A stretch of 64,000 bases of DNA from Marsupella aquatica (Eukaryota > Marchantiophyta): contig OZ316891.1 in the NCBI GenBank assembly GCA_973895155.1, positions 23,684,001 to 23,748,000 of the forward strand. Direction: 5' to 3'. The position numbers were made by a program, and so were the translations under genes. This document shows positions 10,878-21,654 of this stretch, piece after piece. The notes below the pieces were generated by a model. The model was not told where the DNA came from and searched no databases. It saw only the letters and a list, made by a program, of their open reading frames with translations. Within the stretch, counting starts at the first letter, position 1; every line of letters starts with the position of its first letter.

Positions 10878-12804
10878 TGTCATGTCGTCAACCTAGGCCT
10901 TAACCCGGGCACATCCTTTGTCAAAATGAGGGTTTGGGCAGGGAGGGAGGCACGGAATGCACCTAACTCACATAAACTAGCGCTAAGTGCGCCTATTGTC
11001 ATATACGGACACCTCAGTCGATAGCAGGATTGACCCTAGCTTACTGGCTTCTAAGCCTTCGTGTTGTCCGCCTTTGATCCGGATTTGATGATATGGGTAC
11101 CCAACCCGGGCTCGCAACCACTTACCCGCAAGCTGCACCCCGTGCACAACTTGGGTAGTGCGTTCAGCCAAGCGTTGGCACCTATACACAAGACACACAC
11201 ATATACATACGCACAAGCATACAATCTCGATTTACATGAAGGAAATAATGGGAAGGGATTTTACTACATAGGGGACATATGCGTACACTTAGTTGACCCG
11301 GAAGCTCTGGAATGAACAGGTCCAAGGCCAAGGGTGTACACTACAATGGAGCCCGGCTCCGCACTCGCCCAGCGAGCTTAGTCCTACACCCTCCCCTTGG
11401 TACTCTTTCACTCCCAGAGGTCGGGACTCCCCGCACATACCACGGATGTCCAACACTGAGACTAAAAATCCCCCCCTTGCCTCTACCAAGGGCTGCACTA
11501 AATACTAAGGGCCAAGGAATTGAGTGCCCTCGCGCCCAAAGATTTGCTAACTAAGGTCCTAACTAACCTGGCTGTCAGGCCAAAAAACGGCTTGTCTTAT
11601 TAGAAGATCCTAATCTACGCAGGTTGGACAGCATGGCAGTGCTGCTTTAACTAGGGCAGGTGCTTGTCCCTATAGCCTGATTTAGCTATTCCTAACTCTA
11701 TTTTAATCCTACTCCGCCGCTAATGCCTGGCACGCTTGCCAGAGCCGCCTGAGTGGGAGCGGCTATCCCGCTGCCTTCTGAGTCTGTCGACGTCCTGCTT
11801 GAGTAGCTGGACCTGGTCTAGTAGAGATTTGTCCTCTCGCTTTGCCGCATCCGCCTCTTCCGCGGCCTCCTCGCATGCCTCCTCCAGTTGCTGGGTGTCA
11901 CTCGTCAGCTTATCCACCAACTGGGCCTGTTTCGTGGCTTCTCCTTGAAGCCGCGCCACCTCTGCCTTCAGGGTGTCAATTTTGGCTGTGTCCCACTAAG
12001 ATGTAGAGTCAACTTCCTCCAGATCCTTTTGCCAATTGACGGTTTGTCCCTTCAAACCGTCAATTTTGGTCCAGAGCCATGCGATCTTGGCGTCCTTCCC
12101 AAGCCCGGCCTATTCTGCTAAAGCTTCTCGGGCCCTAGCCTTGGCAACCTGGTCCTCCGTGGCCGTTACCTGAGGTCGTAGTTGCTAGAGTTCAGCCTCC
12201 AGGGTTGCCACTTCGTCCTTCAGGTAGGCAGACTCAACCCGATATTGCTCTATTCTCTACATTGTCTCTGCTTGTGCATGTCGTGCCCTTACAGCCACGA
12301 CCAACTCCTGGTTGAAGAAGAAGGCCACCCTCCGGGCCATGTATTCCCTGGTGTCCCGAGAGATCTGTTGCAAGAAATCTCCCAGCAACCCGTTCAGAAA
12401 TGTGCCCAACGCAAAGAGTTCCGGATGGTCTAGACTGTGTCCATCTGGATTTGGGCATGGGCAGACTCCAACCCGTTCAAGAGTAGGAGTGGACACATCC
12501 AGCCCTTGAGGTAAGTCGGTCGTAGGGGCTGGTTCCACTGGAGGTGGGCGGTTCTCCTGCATAACCGTGGGGGGTGGCAGAATCTCCTCAGCTACCGTGG
12601 CATCTGCTTTGGGTGTGGCCTCATCTGGCCCGACTTCGATTGCATTGTCCCGATTGATCGCGTCTAAGGTCGCGATAACGTCAATGGGTATGCCCAGCGG
12701 GGCGGCAGCGGCAGGTTGCAGGGCCGGGGTAGCAGGACTTGCAGTTGCCAGACTTTGGGCCTCGGTCTGCGGTCGCCTCACCTGGGCTGGGAACTGTAGT
12801 TTGC
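10878..12804 (-). mobile_element. LTR of element L (family 4), 5'-truncated
   Basis: Lies just outside the primer-binding site, so it should be the 5' LTR of the gag at 9172-10520. Its terminus (TGTCATGTCG at 10878 or TGTCGTC at 10883) and next ~60 bp resemble the reverse complement of the family-2 LTR end. It contains a coiled-coil ORF remnant (11720-12804). It stops abruptly at about 12804 against unrelated AT-rich DNA. I see no other gene in the ~840 bp at 10878-11719. Confidence 0.6.
11720..12804 (-). pseudogene. Family-4 LTR-encoded coiled-coil protein, four TAGs
   Basis: A single frame runs leftward from about 12823 to a stop at 11720. It is broken by in-frame TAG near 12257, 12186, 12115 and 11998 but by no frameshift. 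The N-terminal half is Pro/Ala-rich; then comes a helical segment (about 12440-12270) positioned like the one in the family-2 protein; then a coiled coil to the end, closing in a Ser/Arg/Lys-rich tail. The N-terminus is cut off at ~12804. Same plan as the family-1 and family-2 LTR proteins; function unknown. Confidence 0.7.
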
Positions 12805-13067
12805 TATGAAGAACCAAAAACACACTTAAAGGTCTTCAAACTTGGTATTCGTTCTCGTAAAGAACAAGATGGGGTTGGTTTGATAGATTTAAACAATAAT
12901 AAAGAACTAAAAATGTTTTCCACACATAGTAATCAAGTTTGGTTACTTCAATAAGGTATTTTGAAGATCACTCCACAGCGGTGAGTAGTTTTCAATGATA
13001 ACTCAGCATGAGGTAACCATAAATTAATGAAAAGGGAATGATTAACAAAACACAAGAGAAAATAATT
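12805..13067. other. AT-rich DNA left of solo LTR C
   Basis: No coding signal. Together with 17724-18253 it is the sequence into which solo LTR C inserted; the primer-binding-like site at 18231-18248 suggests it is the leader of another retroelement. Confidence 0.4.
13063..13067. repeat. Target-site duplication ATAAT, left
   Basis: ATAAT immediately before the LTR start TGTGATGCC; identical to 17724-17728. Confidence 0.9.
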
Positions 13068-13181
13068 GTGATGCCTAGACAGGAATCACTCGGCCGGTTA
13101 AGTGGGTAAAGCAGGAAGGCACCCTAGGAACACCTTAGTATAGTGACAAAACAAGGAAAATATAAACAATTAGGGGCAACC

Positions 13182-16100
13182 ATGGAACCCGGGCAGAGGC
13201 CGGAGGTAAGGCTGAGGGTGAAAACCCGATTAGGGTTAGGGCGCGTTAAGCGTCGGCGGCTAGGAAGGATCAACGGGAAGAAGGACCGGCAGAGGAGAGG
13301 GGTAAGGAGCGCTTGCAGGAGATGGTGGCTCATTTGCGAGCACGAACTAGGCAGACGACTATGGGAGGCCAACTACTGTCAGCTGCTTAGGCAAGCACTC
13401 GGGGAGAGAGTAGATACCGACGATCAACCTAAGGAGGGTATGAGCAACGTCAATCAAGCGGCACATTTCTGGGGATGCCTGTTCGAACGGGCAACTGAGT
13501 ACATCAAGACTTACGAGGACGAGGAGTCAGAAAGGGCAGCTCGAGAACGGCAGGAGCTCGCTCGATTGTGGGAGCTGCAGAAGACGGCTTTCTTAGGAGG
13601 CGAACTCATCAAGGACGAGTTCCTGTGGACGCCTACTTCCAATCAACTCGACGATCTTCTGTTTTGCAAAGACAGCGTCGTCGGCATCCGAGAGGCCATC
13701 AAGAACTGCAACGACATACACTGGGAATTAAAGGGTAGCACGGAAAGGTGGACCCAGGCAACGGTGCTAGGAGAAACCTCCACGGCAGCAGAGATGAAGA
13801 GGAAGGGAGCCGTCAACGATGAAGCCACCCCGGCAAAAAGAACGAGGTCGGCGGCACCAAAGAAGCCAGCCGAGCAGCAGAGCAGGAGGCAGGGAGAAGC
13901 CGAAGAGGAGGAGGTCGATCCCATCAAGGCCATTCCAACCAGGGATGACACCTGGAAGGGCTGGGCGGCAACCCTACCGGTGGAGGTGCAACTACATTTT
14001 GCACGGGAGGAGGATGCATGCTTTACGGCCATGCAGACCAAGAAGTACCAAGGCTTCATGGCCGGATCCGGCTTGGAGGCCTTTGTAAGATTACCATGGC
14101 TGAAGCCGGAGGTACCGGAGTCAGACCTATTAGAATTCGTGGGGTCATGGGAACCCGAGACCAATTGCACGAGGATATATGGGAAGGATTTCTATCTTAC
14201 TCCCAAGGTGATTGCCGAAGTGTTTGGCTTGCCGATGGGCAATAAGACCAAAGTTGATACCAGGAAGACCTTGCCTGACAAGGAGTTCCGGTCGTTCCCC
14301 GGGCCATCAACGAAGAATGGCTTCTTCCGGAACACCTGCACCAACCCGCACATAGGAGAGATGATCGACTTCTTGCGGGTGACCATGCATTGTAACTTGC
14401 CGAGGGCAGAGATCGGCAAGGCACAGGTCTATCTGGCAGAAAGGCCAGACCCAAGCCGGGACTACAACGGGTACCTCCTCAACCAATTGAAGATCTTAAA
14501 GGAGGAGCAGCAGGTAATCGGCATGGGGAGCGTGTCGCGGCTTGGCTATCACATGCCGCTGTTGTGCCGGTATGCCAGAGGTCAGACTTTTGCCCCGGTA
14601 CTTCCCCTGCAGGTAAGGGCACCCGAGGAAGCTCCAACGCCGAGGCCGTTGGCTGAGAAGCCTCAACCACCTGTTAGTCCTACGATCGAGCAGGTGTTTA
14701 GGCCCAGGAAGGAAGACTTGCCGATGCAGCAACCAGGCATGCAGAGTCTGCTGAAACTACTGGAGAAAGAAAAGAAATCGGCATCGGCAACAACAACGGC
14801 AACGGCAACAATGCAGGACACTACTACAGAGGTAGGCCTACACCGGCTCACAAGAGAAAACCCCTTTGCTGGAGACAAGGAGAGAATCAGGCCGGAATCC
14901 AAGCCAGGTGTTCGAATGTACGTGGGAACCTCAAGCTCCGAATCTGAGGCAGAATTGCCTGAAGCTCCTACCGAGGAAGAGGAGAGGGAGAAGCCGGAAA
15001 TCCAAGAGGTAGAGGAGGCAGTGGAGGACTGCAGCCATGATAATTCCGGCTATGGGTCGGACCATCACGTTCCAGGAGTAAGGACCTGTGGCCGGTTTGT
15101 CCCCACACTTCCAAGGGTAGTGCGAGGGGACCCCAACCAGCAGAGTAGCCCTGAGTCTCCCCCACCAGATGTTGCTCCCCCGAGCTTCGACGGCATAAAA
15201 CAGACGGTGCAGGAATTTCAGGAGCGAATCAAGCAGGAGGAAGAGGCCGCCCTGGCTAAGGAAAAGGATTTACCAGGAGGAGATTGGCCGGAGGACATCA
15301 GGCGGCTAGCCGAAAAAGGAAGCAAACCTCTAGCCACGATTGAAGAGATCCGCAGGACGGCTTGGGAGCAGAGGCCACGATGGGCGATGCCGATCACTTC
15401 TACTTACTCCACCTACGCTAAGAATAGAGCCATGGGGTATGGTGAGATGTGTGGGGAACTTGCGCTCGGCATCTTTGGAGAGGAGTTGGAGGTAGGACCC
15501 TTTTTCCATAGGGAGCAGTTGGAGAAGCACCAATTAGAAGAAGCGGTGGCTTTAGAGAGAAGCAAGAAGGACGAGGTCATTCGGCGGCTTAGGAGGATGG
15601 GAGCCGAGATTGAAGATCTAAGGGCGGCCAAGAAAGCCCAAGATGAACTGCGGATTAAACGACATGAGCTGAACATCATGCAGGGGCAGTTGGACGCCGC
15701 GCAAGCTGATAATCAGAATATCAAGGATAAACTGACTCAGACGCAGGAAGAGTTGGCCGACACGATCAAAGAAAGGGAAAAGTGGAAGCAAGAGCTGAAG
15801 AATACAGAGGAGGCCCACATAACAGCCAACAGCCGGGCCATGGCGGAGACCCAAAGAAAGGAATGGGCGTTGAAAGGAGAGCTCGAGAAAATCCGCGGAG
15901 CCCTTGAGCAGAAGGAGGTCGAGTTAGGGAAATCCTATCAAGGGATTATGGCGCTGCAGCAGGAGCTTGCGTCCCTGACGGCCAGCTTCAAGGCCGACCT
16001 AAGGGAGAAGGACGAGATGCTCGAACAGACTTACGCCAAGATGAACCAGATGGAGTCTGTCATCATTGCAGAGCTCGACAAGGAGCTAAGAGCAACCCAG

Positions 16101-16802
16101 GAGGAGAGGGCTACCTTGAAGAAGGAATTGGAGGAAGCCCACAGGGAGCAGGAGGAGGCCAAAAACGAGCTGGAGGGGGCACGTAAGGACCTGGATGAAA
16201 CCCAAGAGGAGTTGGAGGAAATCACGAGGAAGATGGAGAACCTACAACGGCGGGCCGACAACCAAACAGAGCGGCTGAAGAAACAAGCCGCAGTATTTAA
16301 ATGCTTAGCTGCAGCAGGTCCATCTCCTGTTGGGACAAACCAGTTACCAGGGGTGGTAATTGCCGAAGGACAAGCCGCGCCACCTGCACCAGTGCCGGAA
16401 GTAAGTGGGAAGGGGAAGGGACCAGCTGCCGAGCCACCAACGAAGAAGAAGCGGAAACCTTCAGGGTCAAGGAGTAATACGACTTCACAGGCCGTGGTGA
16501 TCAAGGAGGTAGACCCAGCACCGACCCCAGACAGGGTCACGGCTAAGGATCCAACTACCCTAGGGGAAGGGGAGGCCGAAGCCGTGGGGTTGGCTGAAGC
16601 CGAAGCCGTGGGAGTTGCTGAGGCCGAAGCCGTGGGTATTGTCGAGGCCGGTGTCGAGGCTGAAGCCGAAGGTGGACCCAGTCAGGCCGATGGAGAGTTG
16701 ACTCGGTCAAGGGCAGGTAATCTGTCAGTAGGCGGGCCAACGGCAGTGGCTGAGGAGGAAGTGTTGGGGGCGTCCATTGAGGATCCACCACCGGTGTCGT
16801 GA
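13182..16802 (+). CDS. Intact LTR-encoded protein (~1206 aa), coiled coil, unknown function
   Basis: The only uninterrupted copy. The start is the ATG-GAA at 13182, conserved in five copies; a second conserved ATG (MSNVNQ) is at 13440. Order: basic N-terminus; a 109-residue Trp-rich helical module (13440-13766); a Lys/Arg stretch; a central domain (about 13938-14600) with the elements YGKDFYLTP, FGLP, GFFRNTCTN, FLRVTMH, RAEIGKAQV and a later LGYHMPLL, whose layout recalls Pfam plant transposon-associated domains (Putative plant transposon protein; gypsy-type transposon); a Pro-rich linker; an acidic stretch; a conserved YGSDHHVPGVRTC block (~15045); a long coiled coil (about 15540-16300); a nuclear-localisation-like KKKRKP (~16445); and a Glu/Ala repeat. 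No signal peptide or membrane segment is visible, so it does not look like an envelope protein. The domain assignment is inference. Confidence 0.85.
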   Translation: MEPGQRPEVRLRVKTRLGLGRVKRRRLGRINGKKDRQRRGVRSACRRWWLICEHELGRRLWEANYCQLLRQALGERVDTDDQPKEGMSNVNQAAHFWGCLFERATEYIKTYEDEESERAARERQELARLWELQKTAFLGGELIKDEFLWTPTSNQLDDLLFCKDSVVGIREAIKNCNDIHWELKGSTERWTQATVLGETSTAAEMKRKGAVNDEATPAKRTRSAAPKKPAEQQSRRQGEAEEEEVDPIKAIPTRDDTWKGWAATLPVEVQLHFAREEDACFTAMQTKKYQGFMAGSGLEAFVRLPWLKPEVPESDLLEFVGSWEPETNCTRIYGKDFYLTPKVIAEVFGLPMGNKTKVDTRKTLPDKEFRSFPGPSTKNGFFRNTCTNPHIGEMIDFLRVTMHCNLPRAEIGKAQVYLAERPDPSRDYNGYLLNQLKILKEEQQVIGMGSVSRLGYHMPLLCRYARGQTFAPVLPLQVRAPEEAPTPRPLAEKPQPPVSPTIEQVFRPRKEDLPMQQPGMQSLLKLLEKEKKSASATTTATATMQDTTTEVGLHRLTRENPFAGDKERIRPESKPGVRMYVGTSSSESEAELPEAPTEEEEREKPEIQEVEEAVEDCSHDNSGYGSDHHVPGVRTCGRFVPTLPRVVRGDPNQQSSPESPPPDVAPPSFDGIKQTVQEFQERIKQEEEAALAKEKDLPGGDWPEDIRRLAEKGSKPLATIEEIRRTAWEQRPRWAMPITSTYSTYAKNRAMGYGEMCGELALGIFGEELEVGPFFHREQLEKHQLEEAVALERSKKDEVIRRLRRMGAEIEDLRAAKKAQDELRIKRHELNIMQGQLDAAQADNQNIKDKLTQTQEELADTIKEREKWKQELKNTEEAHITANSRAMAETQRKEWALKGELEKIRGALEQKEVELGKSYQGIMALQQELASLTASFKADLREKDEMLEQTYAKMNQMESVIIAELDKELRATQEERATLKKELEEAHREQEEAKNELEGARKDLDETQEELEEITRKMENLQRRADNQTERLKKQAAVFKCLAAAGPSPVGTNQLPGVVIAEGQAAPPAPVPEVSGKGKGPAAEPPTKKKRKPSGSRSNTTSQAVVIKEVDPAPTPDRVTAKDPTTLGEGEAEAVGLAEAEAVGVAEAEAVGIVEAGVEAEAEGGPSQADGELTRSRAGNLSVGGPTAVAEEEVLGASIEDPPPVS
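16572..16643 (+). repeat. 24-bp coding minisatellite (3 units)
   Basis: Three tandem units at 16572, 16596 and 16620 encode an E-A-E-A-V-G-x-x repeat near the C-terminus of the LTR protein. The repeat is absent from copy A and differs in copies E and element 1. Confidence 0.8.
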
Positions 16803-17452
16803 CGGTGCAAGGGCGCCGTTCCTTTTAGGGAGGGCGGACGTGGAGGGAGGAGGCGTGAGTGGGCAGGGCGGGCACGGATCTCCACGTTTAGGATTAGGAT
16901 CAGAACCAGGAGCGGCCCTGACACTTAGCTTAGTGGGATTGCGGTCCCACTGGGAGGAGCAACACTTGTGCTCCTGCCTTGCTGTACATAGGTAGATTCG
17001 GGCAAGTAGATTACTGTTAAGTAGATTAGGCTTACGATGCAAAGAATGGCGGATCCACTACCAGGATAAGTACCTGGGCAGCGGGGAGCTCAGGCCCTCT
17101 TCTTTAGCAAGTTTTTAGTTTGCACCAGCCGGGCTGGGATCAAGTAGTACGAGAAGCTCTCGGTTAGTCATACAGTGACCCTTGTGTATATTCATGTTTC
17201 CTCATGCCTAAGAGCTGAATAGAGTTGGCCTCACGGCTTAGTTCGCAGAACTTGTGTATGAGATGTACTGTTTGTATGGCAAGTGCATGGTATGACTCAG
17301 TCAGAATGAGTCATTTTGCTATTTGTGTGTCGCATTGACTTGTGTGAAGAGTGCCCACATCAACAGAAGGAAGGAAAGTAAGCAGGGGAGTGAGAGTTGG
17401 ATGTGTCGAGCTGAGAGAGGTCTTAGCGGCTTAACCAAGCCTATTGGGGATC

Positions 17453-17482
17453 ATTCCGGCGGCGGAATCCAAACATACCTAA
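17453..17482 (+). promoter_or_regulatory. Conserved LTR core motif, copy C
   Basis: ATTCCGGCGGCGGAAT then AAACATACCTA, about 240 bp before the LTR end. Same position as in the other family-1 copies. Confidence 0.5.
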
Positions 17483-17723
17483 CAAGACAGAGGGGAAGAC
17501 AGGGGAAAACAGGGGAAGGCCTATATTAGGCCGGCTACGTATCTCATGACCCGATGAAGGATCTGTCCAGTATATGTGTGTAAAATGTTAATAGTAGTAG
17601 TAGAAGGTTAGCAGCGTCCCATGCCGCTAAGCCGCGGAAACGGCCTCGCCAAGCACGAAACCTGCGGGAATCGGCTTGAGCTGGGGGGTTTCTTGGGTTT
17701 AGGGAGCCATGGGACGCACCACA

Positions 17724-17728
17724 ATAAT
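17724..17728. repeat. Target-site duplication ATAAT, right
   Basis: ATAAT immediately after GCACCACA; matches 13063-13067. Confidence 0.9.
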
Positions 17729-18253
17729 CTCAAAGTACGCTAAGGGAGTCTGGAATAGACCAAGGTTACTCCTTAGACATAAGTCAAAATGAAAAGACTT
17801 AAGGATTCAAATCCATATTGCTTCTCAGATCTAAACTGCTTACTAGAGTACCTTTTAAAATGCCGTCAACATGTCTTATCCTTTCTTTCTAAGTGGTACT
17901 CAGATAAGATCTAAAAGGTAGCTACTTCAACATTTAGATGGTACTGAGCAACACGAAAGAAAATCCATCAATTTCAATGAGACTTAAACTCAATAAGTTA
18001 ACTTTAAGAACTCAAGAGATTGCAATGAATCACCAACAAGGAATCTATCATTACAATTCAAAAGATTTGCACAAAAGGAAGTTTACTTCCTATGTTTATA
18101 ATCATAGGTAAAAACACAAGAAGGAGGTAAGTCTCTAAATGTTAAACCTGATCTCGAACTCATAGATTCATGATCAACTAGTTTAACACAAAGAAAAGGC
18201 AAAAATGCATAACTTAACTGTCACGCGATTGACATGGGTCTTAACACCAAAAA
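17729..18253. other. AT-rich DNA right of solo LTR C
   Basis: No gene seen. It continues the sequence at 12805-13067 and ends at a primer-binding-like site (18231-18248; TGG-TGTTAAGACCC on the minus strand). It is therefore likely the leader of a further minus-strand retroelement. Confidence 0.35.
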
Positions 18254-18640
18254 TGTCACTAAGGGTGCCAAAACCATCTCCTTGTACCTGAGGATCACGA
18301 AGGGATGTTGTGAAGGCCGGTAAACACCAATTTATGCCCTTAACACCAGACTATCATAGCAAGACTCTATCACACATCACCCAAGCTCAATCCCAAGGAA
18401 CCAAGGTTGGGGATCAGATCTGCGCTCATGATAGTTTTGGTGAGAAGGGGTCTTCATATTGGGCCCGTACACACAGGGCCTAGCGCTACGGTGCGCATAG
18501 GTCTATACGTATGCTTACTGTCATAGGTGTATTTCTATTCCGCCGCCAGAATGTACCCATAACCAGTGACTCCTGACTGATTCCCAGCTTAGGGACTTCT
18601 AAGCCATTGCCCGGGTATAGCGACGGAGACAGGAAACAGG
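18254..18640 (-). mobile_element. Probable LTR 3' portion of another family
   Basis: Begins (plus strand) TGTCACTAAGGG right after a CCAAAAA spacer like that beside the family-1 LTR. It carries the shared motif ATTCTGGCGGCGGAAT + AAATACACCTATGACA on the minus strand at 18521-18553, at the usual distance from the LTR end. The far boundary was not found. Confidence 0.45.
18521..18553 (-). promoter_or_regulatory. Conserved LTR core motif, fifth family
   Basis: Minus-strand ATTCTGGCGGCGGAAT followed by AAATACACCTATG, intermediate between the family-1 and family-2 versions. Confidence 0.45.
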
Positions 18641-20110
18641 TAAACATGAATTTTTTTCCTATTTTTAATATGCTGTTACCAGGAAAAAATCACTGTTACC
18701 AGGAAAAATGACAATTTAAAAATGTCTCCTAAAACATGTTATTTCCCAAAAAAATTAACAATGCAACATTTTTGGCTAGCTTTGGGCGCTAGCAAAAAAA
18801 ACTGGTCCACCAATTTTTTTTTTCAAAAAAAATTCAAAAAAAATTCAAAAAAAATTTCCACCCATTTTCCTGTTACCAGTTTTTTTCCTGTTACCAGTTC
18901 TGTTATTAAATCATGTTTCCTGGTTGCTGTCTTTTGTAAACACCTCCCATTGCCCCACCACTCTGCCATTCCACTCTCAGCAATCAGAGCTATGACAGTC
19001 CTCACCCAACCCGCTTCAATGCACCCTGTACACCTCTTAGTGGCGCTGCTAGTCCCATCATACACTCAGATTGCCTCACACACACACACATCCATGAGAG
19101 AAATGAGGCCTGAGAGGAAAACTCAATTAGATTCAAAGATGTGCACAACAGCTCACTGAGAACACTCCCCATGGATCACGTAGCCTTGCCAGACTGAACT
19201 GTAAATGCTCCTCCTGCTGCCCCTCAAATAGTGTCTCAACCTCCCTAATGTGCTCACCACAAATCAAATTGAAATCCTTCCCACAGTTTACAATCACCAA
19301 TACATCACCTATCACCAAGGCTCTATATCGAGGGAAAAGAACCCAGTTGTGTTGCCCACTAGAAAGAGCCATAATCCAGCTCGCAAACCTAGCAACCCGT
19401 TGTTGTGAAGCTTGGCTGATTACTCCCTGAGTAATAGCACCACCAAGCTCTCCCCAACACGCAGTGTCCAAGTCTAGCCTTGCTTGCACAGAGCTCCTCC
19501 ATGCTGCTCAGTCTACGTGAGATCACACAACTGGAGTTCCCCCCCCTTGCCTCTACCGGGGGGCTGCTCTATATACTCTCATACTGAGCCAAAATGGGTG
19601 GATACTACACTGCTAGAGCCCCATCCCAGCCCTAACAGAGCCGCCACTATCTTAACTACTGAACCCTAACTCGCAACTTTATTTCTATCTTGAATTGGCT
19701 ATGTACTTCGGATTTGGCCCTCCTCCATGGTTTTTGCGAGCTTGCGCCTCCTCTCCCGATTTCTCTATTCAACCATTTTCTGCGTGGATAGCAGCGTTGG
19801 AAGCGGCTTGAGCTCCTCTTTCCAACGAGGTCAATCATAGCCGATTTGGCCAAATACACAGAAAGTTATGCCCCCGCAACCGAGAGGGGGTACTCATTGC
19901 TACGCTAACCCGAGTTACAGAGCTAACCCGAGTTCGGCTAGCCTAGCTATCCTATCTAACCTTAGAAGAGTTAACCCGAGCATTTAATTTAATTAGAGGA
20001 AGCCAGGAAGGAGAAAGAGCAGAATGGCCGGGAGGAAGTTTATTCACCTTTGGGATTGAGAAGCTAAACTGAAGGGACAAGAGGGAAGAAAGTATGAGGT
20101 GCATAGTGGC
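18641..20110. other. Non-coding stretch, possibly the rest of that LTR
   Basis: Contains homopolymer-rich sequence (18780-18860). A 118-codon minus-strand open frame at 19489-19133 has no recognisable domain and is not supported by a second copy. The C-rich segment near 19540-19580 resembles 11470-11500 in LTR L. I cannot support a gene. Confidence 0.3.
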
Positions 20111-20120
20111 CTCGGGCTAA

Positions 20121-20425
20121 GCCGCTATCCGTGTCCGTGTCCGCTATCCGTGTCCGCTATCCGTGTCCGTTGTCCGTGTTTGTTATCCGTGTCCGTTATC
20201 CGTGTCCGTTATCCGTGTCCGCTATCCGTGTCCGCTCGCTATCCGTATCCGCTAACCTCTATCCGTATCTGATATCCGTGTCCGCTAACCTCTATCCGTA
20301 TCCGCTATCCGTGTCCGCTAACCTCTATTCGCTATCCGCTATCCGTGTCCGCTAACCTCTATCCATATCCGATATCCGTGTCCGCTAACCTCTATCTGTA
20401 TCCGCTATCCGTGTCCGCTATCCCG
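20121..20425. repeat. Minisatellite, unit ~13 bp CTATCCGTGTCCG
   Basis: Tandem CTATCCGTGTCCG-type units with variants (Tatccgtatc, gatatccg). In the second half these group into a longer period with CTAACCTCTATCCG. The apparent 74-codon frame across it is repeat-derived. Confidence 0.9.
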
Positions 20426-21191
20426 GGTGACACACTAACCCGTCACACTAATAAGATCATATCTTCCTTAATACACCTCCATTTCTCGAGTGTTTTATAT
20501 CGATTTTACTCGCCTTGACCAGATCTTTCCAATGCTCTTTACAGATCCGGATTTGGTGATGTATTGAAAGAGATATGGTCGTCGACCACCCACGACATAG
20601 CTTTTATTTCCCTACTCAACGCCATGATTGCCCTTATTCTTGCCATCTTGCTAATTGTTATGCAATATCAATAGCTACTCCTTGTATACAGCAACCTACT
20701 TACTTAGATTATAGAATAAGGACCATGTCATCGGCGTCACATTAACCATAATCTACACTAGTGGTGGAGGGGTCTTATAGTAAAAATCTACAGAGTAAGA
20801 GGTCATAAAGTCGAAGAGACATGCCTCTTCATACTCCTCAAAAAGTTAAAATGACGATTCAGTAAGTGAAAAGCCAAAAATCTGGCTAAGTCTGAACTTG
20901 TAAACTAGTAAAAGCTGTGAACTAGTAAACTCTTAAACTCGTAAAAGTCTAACTAAGTCGTAACTCGTAATTGCAATAGAAGTAAAAACTTGGCAAATTT
21001 AACTATTTTTAACTTCTTACTCCTAGCTCATAAAAGCCTCAAATTTTGCTAGAAGGCTTTCCTAAGTACAGACTATATATTGAAGAAGTATGACAGCTTT
21101 TAAAGCTCTAGAACACATTTCTAAAAATCAGATAAGATGCACTATTCTTAAAACTAACTAAATCACTTAAGACTACTCTTCAAGCTTGCTA

Positions 21192-21545
21192 TCAGATCTC
21201 TTCTGGTTTGAGTAACTCCACAAGGGTAACAGTCTGATTCTGTGTAACTTCCATTAGTTCAGCCTGGCGTGGGAATCCTCGAGAATAGGGTAGGCATCTC
21301 AATTGCCTTTTAGGATACATCAGGGGCATTATCTTCCTTAGATAACATATGTCTATTCGAAGAGCTTCTCTATACATCCCAATCATGTCATAATTATTGC
21401 AAGTAGCAGCATATACTTGGGGATAATGGTATAGGAATTCATCAGAGTTCAGCATCCTAGAATAGAAAGGGTGAAGCCTCCATTTGACATCTCTGAAATA
21501 CCGGTTGAATTCTGTAAGAGTCTGAGAGGTAAGGTGGAAGAGAAG
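21192..21545 (-). pseudogene. Unidentified coding remnant, gag-like in style
   Basis: Open minus-strand frame without stops from about 21545 to 21192. It is rich in Tyr/Phe/Arg/Leu with a plausible folded-protein composition (LTEFNRYFRDVKW near its start, DMIGMYREALR in the middle). The style recalls the capsid part of retrotransposon Gag proteins, but I do not recognise the family. Flanks are non-coding and AT-rich. Confidence 0.35.
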
Positions 21546-21654
21546 TCAGTAATGAGCGCTTATGTCCTGCATTCCTTCCCTTCCAAGGCGCGCTCTTCTT
21601 CTATTGTGGAGTCCCGTTGAACTAGCCGTAAGATGTCACGACATAGGATCGCCA

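Larger units (their letters stand above)
13068..17723 (+). mobile_element. Family-1 solo LTR, copy C (4656 bp, carries an ORF)
   Basis: Starts TGTGATGCCTAG, ends GCACCACA, and is flanked on both sides by ATAAT. Both ends coincide with LTR boundaries seen independently: the start follows the polypurine tract and pol in elements I and 1 (34981, 45412), and the end precedes the primer-binding site in element 1 (51616). It contains no gag or pol, so it is a solo LTR. Its first 12 bases include the pol stop codon; the 1206-codon ORF occupies 13182-16802; a conserved promoter-like motif lies at 17453-17482. Confidence 0.92.

Noticed and set aside
13224-13245. TTAGGGTTAGGG in the LTR ORF (also reverse complement near 8945, 27250, 34803, 45245) as telomere sequence.
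   Set aside because: Only two units, within the conserved coding N-terminus; it encodes part of the basic extension.
14192-14454. Antisense ORFs of 75-95 codons found in every family-1 copy.
   Set aside because: They lie opposite a conserved coding segment and are conserved only as its shadow.
20121-20425. Possible CRISPR array or coding repeat.
   Set aside because: No spacer structure; direct 13-bp units only, typical of a eukaryotic minisatellite.
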